From contig JBBTQZ010000014.1 of NCBI GenBank assembly GCA_038065435.1, positions 1-14,683 on the forward strand: 14,683 nucleotides of DNA. The letters are read 5' to 3'. Below, in pieces: positions 1 through 7,430 of this stretch. The stretch is from JBBTQZ01 sp038065435 (GTDB taxonomy: Bacteria; Patescibacteriota; Minisyncoccia; Phycocordibacterales; WO2-35-19). The notes beneath the pieces are model-generated. The model worked only from the letters and a program-made list of their open reading frames with translations. It ran no database searches and was not told the origin of the DNA. Position 1 is the first letter of the stretch, and every line of letters begins with the position of its first letter. Both the position numbers and the translations under genes were made by a program.

Positions 1-582
1 TTGACCAAATTGCACAGAACTTGGCGCTGGAAACGGTGTGTCATTTACTTGATCAGCCATTGGATTAGATGCATTTGAGGCATACGCTGAACCTGTTATG
101 CTTGCACCGTTTGATCCATTTATACTGCCATTTGCGTACACGTTACCTATGACTTGTGAATTGTTGGCCATAGTGATACCGCCAGTGCCAGTTTGTAGGC
201 CGTAAAAAAATGACATACCCGTGCCAAAAACTAATTTTGTTTCAATTTTTCTTATATATTCTTTATAATCACCAGTAGAGGTAATGGTTTTGCCGTTGCC
301 ATTGTCTGCTACTGTGGTAACAGTGTCCATGCCGTCTATACTAAGAGTATTGCTAGAGCCAACTGGCTTATTGGTCTTTAGTCTATAAGCCACATCTTCT
401 ATGCCAGCTTCTGATAGGTAATAGCCAGACTTGGTTCTCTCTAGACTTAGTAGAGATCTGGAGTGTCTTAGGGTTGGATTGACGATGCCAAATATCGCCA
501 CTAAAGAAAAGCTTAGAAAAGCGATTACTGTCATAAGCATGGCTTGCCCCCTCTTATTTTTATATATATTTTTTGTTTTCAA
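1..582 (-). CDS. PilX/GspK-like pilus assembly protein, 3' end outside window
   Basis: This is the last visible gene of the pilus operon; its C-terminus lies beyond the left edge. About 194 residues are visible. The best start is TTG at 582-580: it gives a lysine-rich head (MKTKNIYKNKRGQAM), then a hydrophobic segment (about residues 17-34). The first ATG, at 540, would remove the basic part and the G-Q-A that resembles a type III (prepilin) leader. An in-frame TAA and TAG lie just upstream, so no longer frame exists. There is no glutamate at +5, as in PilX-type proteins. A middle part contains YYLSEAGIEDVAYRL, typical of PilX-like proteins in CPR. The visible end is rich in G, N, S and A with a hydrophobic-polar rhythm (ITMANNSQVIGNVYANGSI), suggesting a beta-helix. 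The role is inferred: a minor component of the pilus tip or initiation complex. Confidence 0.75.
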   Translation of the reverse strand, partial: MKTKNIYKNKRGQAMLMTVIAFLSFSLVAIFGIVNPTLRHSRSLLSLERTKSGYYLSEAGIEDVAYRLKTNKPVGSSNTLSIDGMDTVTTVADNGNGKTITSTGDYKEYIRKIETKLVFGTGMSFFYGLQTGTGGITMANNSQVIGNVYANGSINGSNGASITGSAYASNASNPMADQVNDTPFPAPSSVQFGQ

Positions 583-600
583 AATATTTTGGTGACACTA

Positions 601-1125
601 TTAATATGAACCTCTAAGGACGGCAAAATCGGTCAATTCTAAAGTTTTTGTTTTATTGCCGACGGTAGCCTGTATCTCCAAAGTTACCCTTACCCCTTCT
701 GAATTGCTATTAGTTAGACGCTCAAAAATAAGTTCTGTAATTGTAGTTGCCGAGGAAGTGAGGTTACCAGGAGAGCCACCGTCTTTGGTAACCTGCAATA
801 TCCCACCGCCCAGGTTGAAGCTGACACTGTAAGGTGTCTGCTCATTTATGCCCGTTAAACTTAGTGCTCCCGGGCTAACACCAAGAGAAGATGATCCGAG
901 GTTGACCGCTTCTGCCGATCTTATTTCCCGCATCATTTTTTCCATAGCTACACTGCCAGAAGATTGCACGAGCCTGTTTACCAGTGCTTCTCTATGGGAA
1001 GATGTCAGAGACCCGAGTGTAGTGGTAATTGCAAATAAGACAAGGAGTAAAATAACACTGTAAATAATAGTCTCTATGAGTGTTATACCCGAATTCTTTT
1101 TATTTTTTTTGTTTAAAATAAACAT
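601..1125 (-). CDS. Prepilin-like minor pilin, PilW/GspJ position
   Basis: A 174-residue prepilin-type protein. The basic leader ends in N-S-G, followed by ITLIETI, so cleavage after the glycine leaves glutamate at +5, the standard prepilin peptidase signature. A hydrophobic helix follows (about residues 14-38), then a globular part containing MEKMMREIRSAE, which is typical of GspJ/PilW-type proteins. The ATG lies immediately after the TAG of the gene upstream (no spacer), and there is no Shine-Dalgarno, so translational coupling is likely. Its place as third of four minor pilin genes matches GspJ/PilW. The function, as a minor pilin of the initiation or tip complex, is inferred from family and order. 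Confidence 0.85.
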   Translation of the reverse strand: MFILNKKNKKNSGITLIETIIYSVILLLVLFAITTTLGSLTSSHREALVNRLVQSSGSVAMEKMMREIRSAEAVNLGSSSLGVSPGALSLTGINEQTPYSVSFNLGGGILQVTKDGGSPGNLTSSATTITELIFERLTNSNSEGVRVTLEIQATVGNKTKTLELTDFAVLRGSY

Positions 1126-1617
1126 CTAATTACTAAAAAGGTTGGTTATATAAGTTTTCATATTTCGACTGGTTGCTCCACTTTTGCCCTGCCACGAGAC
1201 ATTTACCGTCACTAATCTTGTGTCAGGATCGACTGTGCCGAGAGAAGCAACTATTGCCCCATTTACGTCTCGCTCTACTTCCCCAAAAGTTACTGTCCTT
1301 GTAAAAATACCATTTTGCACAGGTGTTGTGGAAAGATTCCAACCACTACTGTAGTTGAGGTAATAGGGAGTGCCTACGCTAAGAGGAAGGATGTTGTCTT
1401 TCCAAGAACCATCGCGCATAAACCTTACGGCCTCAATTGCCTCTTCTAGCATAATAGAACTAGAGAGAGGTTGTTTGTTTCCAAGGGAAAGGTTGAGATA
1501 TAGAATATTGACTCCAGCTACGACAATAATAAAAGATGAAAGTATGGAAACAGCTATTACTGCTTCAGCCATCCCGAACCCACCCTGCCCTTTTTTATTT
1601 TTTATGTATTTATACAT
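1126..1617 (-). CDS. Prepilin-like minor pilin, PilV/GspI position
   Basis: A 163-residue prepilin-type protein. The leader MYKYIKNKKGQGG precedes FGMAEAVIAV, with glutamate at +5 after the second glycine, followed by a hydrophobic helix to about residue 42. The stretch EEAIEAVRFMRDGSW is characteristic of PilV/GspI-like proteins of Gram-positive and CPR pili. The C-terminal part ends in a beta-type segment (RLVTVNVSWQGKSG) common to these minor pilins. It begins 15 bases after the stop of the FimT-like gene and its TAG abuts the next ATG. It probably acts with its three neighbours as a minor pilin priming complex. Confidence 0.85.
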   Translation of the reverse strand: MYKYIKNKKGQGGFGMAEAVIAVSILSSFIIVVAGVNILYLNLSLGNKQPLSSSIMLEEAIEAVRFMRDGSWKDNILPLSVGTPYYLNYSSGWNLSTTPVQNGIFTRTVTFGEVERDVNGAIVASLGTVDPDTRLVTVNVSWQGKSGATSRNMKTYITNLFSN

Positions 1618-1632
1618 TTTTTGAGTAATAAT

Positions 1633-2112
1633 TTACTGGATTACTCCTGTGTTTAGTATGGTAATGGTCTTAAAGACACCAGAATCACTTATAAGAGAGA
1701 GTGTTATGGTGCCAGTGATTGCCGCTTCGCCGGTGAGTCTGGAAAAAACCACACTACTGCCACTCGTTAGGTTGATATTTGAAGCGTGAATTTTGGGATT
1801 GAAGCGAAAGATTTTATTAGTTGAGTTGCCCGCAGTGTAACTAATACCTTCGAAAAGATATGCCGCATCTGTCTCTATTTGGACACCATAACTCAAGGCT
1901 TTTTTGGAAGCTATGGTGAGCGAGCGGGCTTCTTCAAGCACGGCTATAAGACCTTGACGATCTTTTTCTAGAGCGTGGGAGGACTCTCCTTTTGAAAAAT
2001 AATAAAAACTAGTAGCACTTAACATAAGCATGATGGATATAGAGAGCATAACTTCAGACAGAGTAAAACCACATGCGGTATAGGGAAATTTTTTATTTAT
2101 TTTAGTTGCCAT
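1633..2112 (-). CDS. Prepilin-like minor pilin, FimT/GspH type
   Basis: A 159-residue protein with the prepilin leader MATKINKKFPYTACG followed by FTLSEVML: cleavage would fall after the glycine, with glutamate at +5. A hydrophobic helix follows (residues 16-40). LEEARSLTIASKKALSYGVQI is the usual GspH/FimT pattern (N-terminal helix running into the first strand of the globular domain), and the rest is beta-rich. The ATG lies three bases after the TAA of pilC. It is the first of four minor pilin genes, as expected for FimT/GspH. FimT of naturally competent bacteria can bind DNA; whether this one does is not visible from sequence. Confidence 0.87.
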   Translation of the reverse strand: MATKINKKFPYTACGFTLSEVMLSISIMLMLSATSFYYFSKGESSHALEKDRQGLIAVLEEARSLTIASKKALSYGVQIETDAAYLFEGISYTAGNSTNKIFRFNPKIHASNINLTSGSSVVFSRLTGEAAITGTITLSLISDSGVFKTITILNTGVIQ

Positions 2113-2115
2113 TTT

Positions 2116-3330
2116 TTAAGTGCCTATTACATCTACTAGAGCATATGTTGGAGCAAGCATAGCTATAGCAAAAAATCCAACTGTTATGCCTATAAGTACC
2201 ATCAGAAACGGCTCTATAATAGTAGATAGGTTTTTTGTTTTTTCAGACACCTCATTTTCGTAAAAGTTTGCTATGTTGTCCAACATCGCAGACATTTGCC
2301 CGGTCTCTTCACCTACGGCGGTCATCTCGCTCACAAATATAGGGTAAAGATTTTTGGCTTCTGCAAATATACTAGACATAGTGTCACCTTTTTCTATACT
2401 AGTGGACATTTTTTCAAGCACTGCTTTATAATAGGTATTCTGAAGTACATCTTTAGTCACTTGGACAGCTACAACTATGTCCACTCCTGAAGCGGAAAGA
2501 GAAGAGAGAGTTCGTGCTGTTCTTGCTGAATTGACTTCTTTTATAATACTAGAAATAACCGGTATTCTAAGAACGACGAAGTCGATTATTCTTTTCCCCC
2601 TAGCTGATCTCGCAAACCCAATAGAACCGACGATTATTAATGCAAAAACTATAAGTATCAAAACAAGATAATCCACAAAAAAGTTACTTATACCTATAAG
2701 TATGCGAGTGACTAAAGGGAGTGCGACACCCAGACCTTGGAAAGTGGCAGTAAGTTGGGGGACCATAAAAGTCATCATCAAAAAGCCGATTACCACCATA
2801 AGACTAACTATAATAGCAGGGTATATCATCGCTCCTTTAACTTTTTTTGCTAGAACATATGCTTTCTCCAGTTGGTCGGCAATGTTCTTCAATGATTTTG
2901 ATAGGGTGCCCGATTCTTCTCCAGCTTTGACCATTGCCACAAAGATCTCTGGAAAAATATTTTTGTAGAATCTTATTGATTCTGAAAGTGCTTGGCCAGA
3001 ATTTATGCTAGCTATCAGGCCCTGCAAGACTTCTTTCATTTTTTTTCGGTGGGATTGCTTCTCAAGTATGGAAAGAGCCCTACTTATAGGTAGCCCAGCG
3101 TCTATCATTACCGCTAAGTTGCGGGCAAAAGCTATTTTTTCTTGTTGTTTGACTCTAGAAAAAGAAAAATTAAATGCCGGTTTATTGTTTTTCTTTACTT
3201 CGTTTACCTCTACCATTTTCCCCTCTATTTTGTGGAGATAAGAATACAAAGCAGCTTTGTCCCCAAATTCTTTTGTATCCTCAAACTCATTACCATCTTT
3301 GTCTATTGCTTTAAATTTATATATAGGCAC
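2116..3330 (-). CDS. pilC: Type IV pilus inner-membrane platform protein PilC
   Basis: A 404-residue GspF/PilC family protein, the membrane platform on which the PilB motor works. The N-terminus MPIYKFKAIDKDGNEFEDT is typical of the family. Two T2SSF domains are visible: the first with FARNLAVMIDAGLPISRALSILE (about 68-90) and AGEESGTLSKSL, the second with RTLSSLSASGVDIVVAV and AVGEETGQMSAMLDNIA. Hydrophobic segments lie near residues 168-195, 215-238 and 370-398. The length is normal. The start is a GTG at 3330; an ATG one base earlier is out of frame. No Shine-Dalgarno is visible. It begins 39 bases after pilB and is 3 bases from the FimT-like gene, so the operon is continuous. Confidence 0.95.
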   Translation of the reverse strand: MPIYKFKAIDKDGNEFEDTKEFGDKAALYSYLHKIEGKMVEVNEVKKNNKPAFNFSFSRVKQQEKIAFARNLAVMIDAGLPISRALSILEKQSHRKKMKEVLQGLIASINSGQALSESIRFYKNIFPEIFVAMVKAGEESGTLSKSLKNIADQLEKAYVLAKKVKGAMIYPAIIVSLMVVIGFLMMTFMVPQLTATFQGLGVALPLVTRILIGISNFFVDYLVLILIVFALIIVGSIGFARSARGKRIIDFVVLRIPVISSIIKEVNSARTARTLSSLSASGVDIVVAVQVTKDVLQNTYYKAVLEKMSTSIEKGDTMSSIFAEAKNLYPIFVSEMTAVGEETGQMSAMLDNIANFYENEVSEKTKNLSTIIEPFLMVLIGITVGFFAIAMLAPTYALVDVIGT

Positions 3331-3369
3331 ATTGGCAATTAAAATTTCAATATTAAAATTATAACAAAT

Positions 3370-5124
3370 TTACTCACTTACTACTCGTAGCACTTCTTCT
3401 ATCGTCGTCATACCTTGAGCCGCTTTGAAAAGGCCGTCTTCCATCATTGTGAGCACCCCTTCTTTTTTGGCCTGCAAATCTATATCTTCGGTTGTGCCAC
3501 CTTTGATAATGATGTCTTTTATCGTCGAGGAGACATTTAAAACTTCATATATACCGATCCTACCTTTGTATCCTTCTTCCCCCGCATCTTTTGTTGGTCT
3601 GTAAAATTCTACATCTCCCCAATTATCATTTTTGCCTACGATCTTTTCCTCTCTTAAGGCCTCTAATACCACATCCATATTTATCGCTTTGGATATAGAT
3701 TCTATTTCTGCTTTTGTGAGCTTGTATTTCTCTCTCTTTTCAGAAAGTTTGCGCACAAGTCTTTGGCCAATGATGGCATCGAGCGTCGATATCAGTAGAA
3801 ATGGTTCCACCTTCATATCTATGAGTCTGGGTATGGCTCCTGCAGCAGAATTTGTATGCAAAGTAGAGAGCACTAAGTGCCCAGTTAGAGAAGCATTGAT
3901 GGCTAGAGCTGCCGTTTCGTTGTCTCTTATCTCCCCCACCATTATTATATCTGGGTCTTGACGTACTAGGGTGCGTAGACCACTTGCAAAAGATAGCCCG
4001 ATTTCAGGCTTAACTTGAGTCTGATTGATTCTCTTCATCTGATATTCTATCGGATCTTCTATGGTAGAGATATTTACATCTGGAGTATTTAGAATATCAA
4101 GCATTGTGTAGAGAGTCGTTGATTTACCACTTCCTGTAGGTCCTGTGGTCAGTATCATGCCGGTCGTGTGTTGCAGGGCTTTATGTAGTATATCTAAACC
4201 AGCACCATGAAAACCTAATGACTCCAGAGTAAAGCCCGAAACAGACTCGCGAAGCAGACGCATAACCGTCTTTTCGCCATAATATACAGGCAGGGTGGAT
4301 ACTCGGAAGGAAACTCGCTCATTGTTCATGTCTATTTTGAAGCGTCCATCTTGAGGTAGACGCTTTTCATCCAATTTAAGACTGGAAAGTACTTTTATGC
4401 GCGCTGTGAGGGAAGCCCCGATGTTTTTGGGTAAAACCATAGCGTCGTGAAGAAGGCCGTCTATCCTGTACCTCACTACGATCTGTTCCTCTAAGGGCTC
4501 TATGTGTATATCTGAAGCATTTTGAATAATGGCATGCTTGAGTAGCGTGTCCACTATTCTTACTACTGGGAGTTCTTCGGCTAGTTTTTTTAAATCACTT
4601 TCAGAAGTCGCCTCCTCTCCGGGCATCTTTTCTGTGATGGTTTTTATTTCAGCGGAATCTGTTTTTATAAGGTCCCCGAACTCGTCTTGCAGATTTTTCT
4701 GATATTGGATAAGAGCATAACGCATTGATTCAGAGTCCGTCAGTCTTGCCAATATCTTACCTCCAACTTTCTTTTTTATAGAGTTTATAGCTTGCAAATC
4801 ATCCGTATCAAGCATCGCCACTTCAAGCGAATCATCTCTCTTTTCAAAGGCTATAATATTGTGTTTTCTAGCTATAGGCTCTGGAATAAGAGTCAGCACT
4901 TCATGGTTAAGCTTTTGTCCTTTGAGATTTACAAATGGAATGCCTAGTATATAAGCTTGCATCCTCCTTAAGTCGTCATCGCTGAATTTGCCTTTGGAAA
5001 CCAGAGTCTCTCCAAGAGGCTTCTTTTTTTGTTTAGCTTCTTTCTCTGCATCTTCCACTTCCAATCTAGAAGCTAATCCAGCATCAATTATAAAATCTTT
5101 TATTTGTGAATCTTCTACGTGCAT
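3370..5124 (-). CDS. pilB: Type IV pilus assembly ATPase PilB (GspE family)
   Basis: A 584-residue cytoplasmic secretion ATPase that powers pilus extension. Residues about 1-155 form the T2SSE N-terminal domain. The ATPase core contains SDIHIEPLEEQIVVRYRIDG (about 205-224), Walker A GPTGSGKST near residue 328, the Asp box TIEDPIEY, Walker B with DPDIIMVGEIRDNETA and the His box TGHLVLSTLHTN. The two-residue set RIDG and the arginines of KVLSSLKLDEKRLPQDGR are present. The usual zinc tetracysteine motif after RLVRKL is absent: I see no cysteine in the protein, and a lysine-rich segment takes its place. No pilT retraction ATPase lies in the window. A TATAAT sits 10 bases before the ATG. It heads the pilus operon. 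Confidence 0.96.
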   Translation of the reverse strand: MHVEDSQIKDFIIDAGLASRLEVEDAEKEAKQKKKPLGETLVSKGKFSDDDLRRMQAYILGIPFVNLKGQKLNHEVLTLIPEPIARKHNIIAFEKRDDSLEVAMLDTDDLQAINSIKKKVGGKILARLTDSESMRYALIQYQKNLQDEFGDLIKTDSAEIKTITEKMPGEEATSESDLKKLAEELPVVRIVDTLLKHAIIQNASDIHIEPLEEQIVVRYRIDGLLHDAMVLPKNIGASLTARIKVLSSLKLDEKRLPQDGRFKIDMNNERVSFRVSTLPVYYGEKTVMRLLRESVSGFTLESLGFHGAGLDILHKALQHTTGMILTTGPTGSGKSTTLYTMLDILNTPDVNISTIEDPIEYQMKRINQTQVKPEIGLSFASGLRTLVRQDPDIIMVGEIRDNETAALAINASLTGHLVLSTLHTNSAAGAIPRLIDMKVEPFLLISTLDAIIGQRLVRKLSEKREKYKLTKAEIESISKAINMDVVLEALREEKIVGKNDNWGDVEFYRPTKDAGEEGYKGRIGIYEVLNVSSTIKDIIIKGGTTEDIDLQAKKEGVLTMMEDGLFKAAQGMTTIEEVLRVVSE

Positions 5125-5134
5125 GATTCACTCA

Positions 5135-5140
5135 ATTATA
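5135..5140 (-). promoter_or_regulatory. Probable -10 box of the pilB operon
   Basis: On the minus strand a perfect TATAAT lies 10 bases before the pilB ATG, with no Shine-Dalgarno in between. Transcription starting the usual 6-8 bases downstream would give a leader of only a few bases. No convincing -35 box at 16-18 bases. Confidence 0.5.
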
Positions 5141-5223
5141 AGTCAATTCAAGCAAGTTAGAAAGTTCAAAAGTTTAAAAGCACAAAAAGTTGGAAAAAAT
5201 AATTTCAAAAAGTAATAAAGAGA

Positions 5224-5262
5224 AACAGCCGCGGCGCGAACATGGCGCGAATTGCGGCTGTT
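5224..5262 (-). terminator. GC-rich hairpin terminator after the 77-residue gene
   Basis: A perfect 9-bp inverted repeat (AACAGCCGC at 5224-5232 and GCGGCTGTT at 5254-5262) encloses a loop in which CGCG (5235-5238) can pair with CGCG (5246-5249). The loop also holds the octamer GGCGCGAA twice (5233-5240, 5244-5251). On the minus strand the stem is followed by a pyrimidine-rich tail (TCTCTTTATTACTTTTTG). The stop codon of the 77-residue gene overlaps the stem, so it most likely ends that transcript and insulates pilB. Confidence 0.7.
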
Positions 5263-5494
5263 ACTTGGTGGGCCGGCCTTTCATTTTTGCTTCCTGATCA
5301 TGGACCAGTTTTGCAAGTCTAGAGAAATCACCTTTGGTTTTCGTTTCTTTGGCGGTCTCAAGGATATCATTTCCCCAACAGAAACGCTCCGTATCGCTGA
5401 GAGTCCACCAATGGGAAACGAGTATGTGAGCACGGGTAGCCAACGATTGTTCTCTGTCTGCGATGAGCCTCAGTATGATCGATTCGGTTTCCAT
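5261..5494 (-). CDS. Orphan 77-residue hypothetical protein
   Basis: I do not recognise this protein. It is 77 residues, soluble-looking, with no signal peptide or membrane segment; it is likely helical, with one compact aromatic patch (HILVSHWWTLSDTERFCWGN) and a charged C-terminus ending KGRPTK. Support for translation is unusually good here: an extended -10 box, a purine-rich Shine-Dalgarno (AAAGGGGGG) about 8 bases before the ATG, and a terminator on its stop codon. An overlapping ATG five bases earlier opens a 43-codon frame (MYGNRIDHTEAHRR...), which is the main alternative. By my count its GC is about 45%, against about 38% in the NYN gene upstream. It may be an independent cassette. 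Confidence 0.6.
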   Translation of the reverse strand: METESIILRLIADREQSLATRAHILVSHWWTLSDTERFCWGNDILETAKETKTKGDFSRLAKLVHDQEAKMKGRPTK

Positions 5495-5519
5495 ACATAA
5501 GCCCCCCTTTCTGGTATGT

Positions 5520-5528
5520 ATTATAGCA
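5520..5528 (-). promoter_or_regulatory. Extended -10 promoter of the 77-residue gene
   Basis: The minus strand reads TGCTATAAT, a TGn-extended perfect -10 box. It overlaps the TAA stop codon of the NYN gene (5521-5523). The 77-residue gene's ATG is 25 bases downstream with a Shine-Dalgarno between, so this mRNA should have a normal leader. No good -35 box, as expected for extended -10 promoters. Confidence 0.6.
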
Positions 5529-6054
5529 CTTCTGATCTTCTATTTCTAGAATTACCAAGAAGATATTTGCGTGGATTTTGGTCTAAGTCTACGAAGTCGT
5601 CAGCCGCTTCTATAAGTCTTTGAGAAGTAGATTTACCAAAAGAGATAACCTCTACTTGGCATCCTTGGTTTTGTAAATATTCGATTAAGGGTACGTAATC
5701 TCCGTCACCTGAAATTAAGATAACAGAATCTAGTCTGGGAGCCATTTTTATAGCGTCTACGGCAAGCCCGACATCCCAGTCTCCTTTTTTGGCGCCTCCC
5801 GCAAAAATCTGTAAATCTTTTGTTTTGGCTTCAATACCGAGTTTGCCTAAAGCCTCAAAGAAATTCTTTTCTTCACCACTCTCTGTGGTTATTACATATG
5901 CGACGGCTCTTATCAAAATACGCCCAGCCAAAGCTTCTTTGAGTACATTGCCAAAGTTTACTCGCGATTTGTATATATTCTTAGCGCTATGATAAAGGTT
6001 TTGCGTATCTATGAAAACTCCGACTCTTTGTTCGGCATGTTTTATAACTGACAT
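5521..6054 (-). CDS. LabA-like NYN-domain ribonuclease (DUF88)
   Basis: A 177-residue protein spanning one NYN domain of the PIN-like superfamily, metal-dependent ribonucleases. Acidic motifs expected for the active site are present: VGVFIDTQNLYHSAK (about 12-26), KKGDWDVGLAVDAIKMAP (about 98-115), SGDGDYVPLIEYLQNQG (about 124-140) and AADDFVDL near residue 160. The domain fills nearly the whole protein, with no fused OST-HTH/LOTUS domain. Family members are linked to RNA processing or degradation; the substrate here is unknown. It lies between rpsO (upstream) and the orphan 77-residue gene (downstream). No Shine-Dalgarno is seen before the ATG; AT-rich sequence such as TAATAT could supply a -10 box. 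Confidence 0.88.
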   Translation of the reverse strand: MSVIKHAEQRVGVFIDTQNLYHSAKNIYKSRVNFGNVLKEALAGRILIRAVAYVITTESGEEKNFFEALGKLGIEAKTKDLQIFAGGAKKGDWDVGLAVDAIKMAPRLDSVILISGDGDYVPLIEYLQNQGCQVEVISFGKSTSQRLIEAADDFVDLDQNPRKYLLGNSRNRRSEVL

Positions 6055-6148
6055 GTTTTAAATTTAAATATTAAAAAAGTGAACTATTGAAAATTATAAT
6101 ACAGATTTAGCAAAAAATCTTTAAATCTTTGGATTTTCAATATAATGC

Positions 6149-6415
6149 TTATTTCTTAAGACCGAGCTTCTTAATTAAGGTATTATAGCGTTTTGGGGCT
6201 TTTTTCTCTAAATATTTTAAATGAGATTTTCTATCAGCCACTAACCCAAGAAGACCTCTTCGGGAGTGCTTATCTTTTTTGTTTTTCTTTAGATGATTCG
6301 TAAGATCGTCTATTCTACGCGATAAAATAGCCACTTGCACCTCTGGAGAGCCGGTGTCACTTTCGTGCACCTTTACATCCTTTATAACCCTCTGCTTTTT
6401 ATTTTTGGTAAGCAT
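6149..6415 (-). CDS. rpsO: 30S ribosomal protein S15
   Basis: An 88-residue S15, the normal length being about 89. Diagnostic stretches are HESDTGSPEVQVAILSRRI (about 18-36), NHLKKNKKDKHSRRGLLGLV and RKSHLKYLEKKAPKRYNTLIKKLGL. It binds the 16S rRNA central domain early in 30S assembly. In many bacteria pnp follows rpsO; here the next gene downstream is the NYN ribonuclease gene after 94 AT-rich bases, which may be notable since pnp also encodes a ribonuclease. An extended -10 box ends only 6 bases before the ATG, so the mRNA is probably leaderless, which would leave no room for the classic S15 autoregulatory leader structure. Confidence 0.97.
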   Translation of the reverse strand: MLTKNKKQRVIKDVKVHESDTGSPEVQVAILSRRIDDLTNHLKKNKKDKHSRRGLLGLVADRKSHLKYLEKKAPKRYNTLIKKLGLKK

Positions 6416-6421
6416 TTGAAC

Positions 6422-6430
6422 ATCTTATCA
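6422..6430 (-). promoter_or_regulatory. Extended -10 promoter of rpsO
   Basis: The minus strand reads TGATAAGAT (TGn plus TAAGAT). Six bases separate the box from the rpsO ATG, implying a leaderless or nearly leaderless transcript. It is divergent from the recombinase promoter at 6472. Confidence 0.5.
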
Positions 6431-6471
6431 CAAAATCCTCTCCATTGCAAATGCGACTATGTCTTGAATAA

Positions 6472-6480
6472 TGTTAGAAT
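6472..6480 (+). promoter_or_regulatory. Extended -10 promoter TGTTAGAAT of the recombinase gene
   Basis: TGTTAGAAT (TGn plus TAGAAT) lies 10 bases before the recombinase ATG at 6491. The same nonamer occurs at 10741 and 11521. No Shine-Dalgarno lies between the box and the start. Confidence 0.55.
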
Positions 6481-6490
6481 GGGTCTATAG

Positions 6491-7414
6491 ATGGCTCAGA
6501 CACTAGAACAATTAAAACGGCAATTTTTGGAATATGTAGAGATAGAGAAAGGCCGGTCTCTAAAGACGGTAGAGAATTATGACAGATATCTCTGTAAGTT
6601 TTTGGAATTTAGTAAAATAAAAGACCCCAAGGATATAACCGATACTCTTGTACGTGAATTTCGTCTCTGGCTCAACAGGCAAGTAACGGGCAACAATAGA
6701 CAGACGGGCCAAACTCTTTCCAAAAAGACCCAAAGTTACTACCTCATCGCTCTTCGAGCTTTTCTTAAGTATTTGGCCCGCCAAGAAATAAAATCCCTGC
6801 CGGCCGAAAGAATAGAACTTCCCAAGATAGCCGAGCGATCTTTGGACCTCATAACTTACGAGGAGTTACAGAATCTTCTTAGTGCTCCGAATGGTGGTGA
6901 AATAAAAGATATTCGCGACAAGGCTATACTAGAGCTTCTATTTTCCACAGGATTACGTGTTTCAGAGCTTTGTTCCCTGTCTAGAGATATAAACTTGAAG
7001 AGCGACGAATTATCCATAAGAGGTAAGGGTGGAAAGGTAAGAGTAGTTTTTTTATCTGAAACAGCTAAAAAAATGATCAAAGAATACCTGGAAAAAAGGA
7101 AAGATATGGACTCTGCTCTGTTTGTGCAACTGGAAAAAGAAAACAAAGTTCGTTCTGGTAAGATCGGAGCTTTAACCAAGCGCTCCATAGAACGAATAGT
7201 AAAGCATTATGCCATAAAAGCTGGTATATCTAAAAAAGTAACTCCTCATGTCATAAGACATGTTTTTGCTACCGATCTACTTGGCAATGGCGCTGATTTA
7301 CGCTCTGTCCAAGCTCTCCTTGGCCACGCCCACATCGGCACCACCCAGATTTACACCCACGTCACCGACCGTCACCTCCGCGACATCCACAAAAAATTCC
7401 ATAATAAAAGATAA
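6491..7414 (+). CDS. XerC/XerD-type tyrosine recombinase
   Basis: A 307-residue tyrosine recombinase. Residues about 1-100 form the SAM-like core-binding domain (SLKTVENYDRYLCKFLEF); the rest is the catalytic domain. All catalytic residues are visible: R156 in STGLRVSEL, K179 in RGKGGKVR, H253 and R256 in TPHVIRHVFATDLL, H279 in LLGHAHIGTT and the nucleophile Y288 in QIYTHV. Length and architecture fit housekeeping XerC/D or XerA for dimer resolution, rather than a phage integrase; no phage genes are nearby. The final 30 codons (from about 7313) are sharply GC-rich compared with the rest of the gene. It is 16 bases upstream of exonuclease III. A single Xer gene is seen, so C or D cannot be assigned. 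Confidence 0.92.
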   Translation: MAQTLEQLKRQFLEYVEIEKGRSLKTVENYDRYLCKFLEFSKIKDPKDITDTLVREFRLWLNRQVTGNNRQTGQTLSKKTQSYYLIALRAFLKYLARQEIKSLPAERIELPKIAERSLDLITYEELQNLLSAPNGGEIKDIRDKAILELLFSTGLRVSELCSLSRDINLKSDELSIRGKGGKVRVVFLSETAKKMIKEYLEKRKDMDSALFVQLEKENKVRSGKIGALTKRSIERIVKHYAIKAGISKKVTPHVIRHVFATDLLGNGADLRSVQALLGHAHIGTTQIYTHVTDRHLRDIHKKFHNKR

Positions 7415-7430
7415 TTTTATATAAAATAAA

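Noticed and set aside
5252..5558. Plus-strand 82-codon frame and a second minus-strand frame over the orphan gene
   Set aside because: No promoter or Shine-Dalgarno for the plus frame; the minus alternative uses the same leader but the 77-residue frame has better spacing and ends at the terminator.
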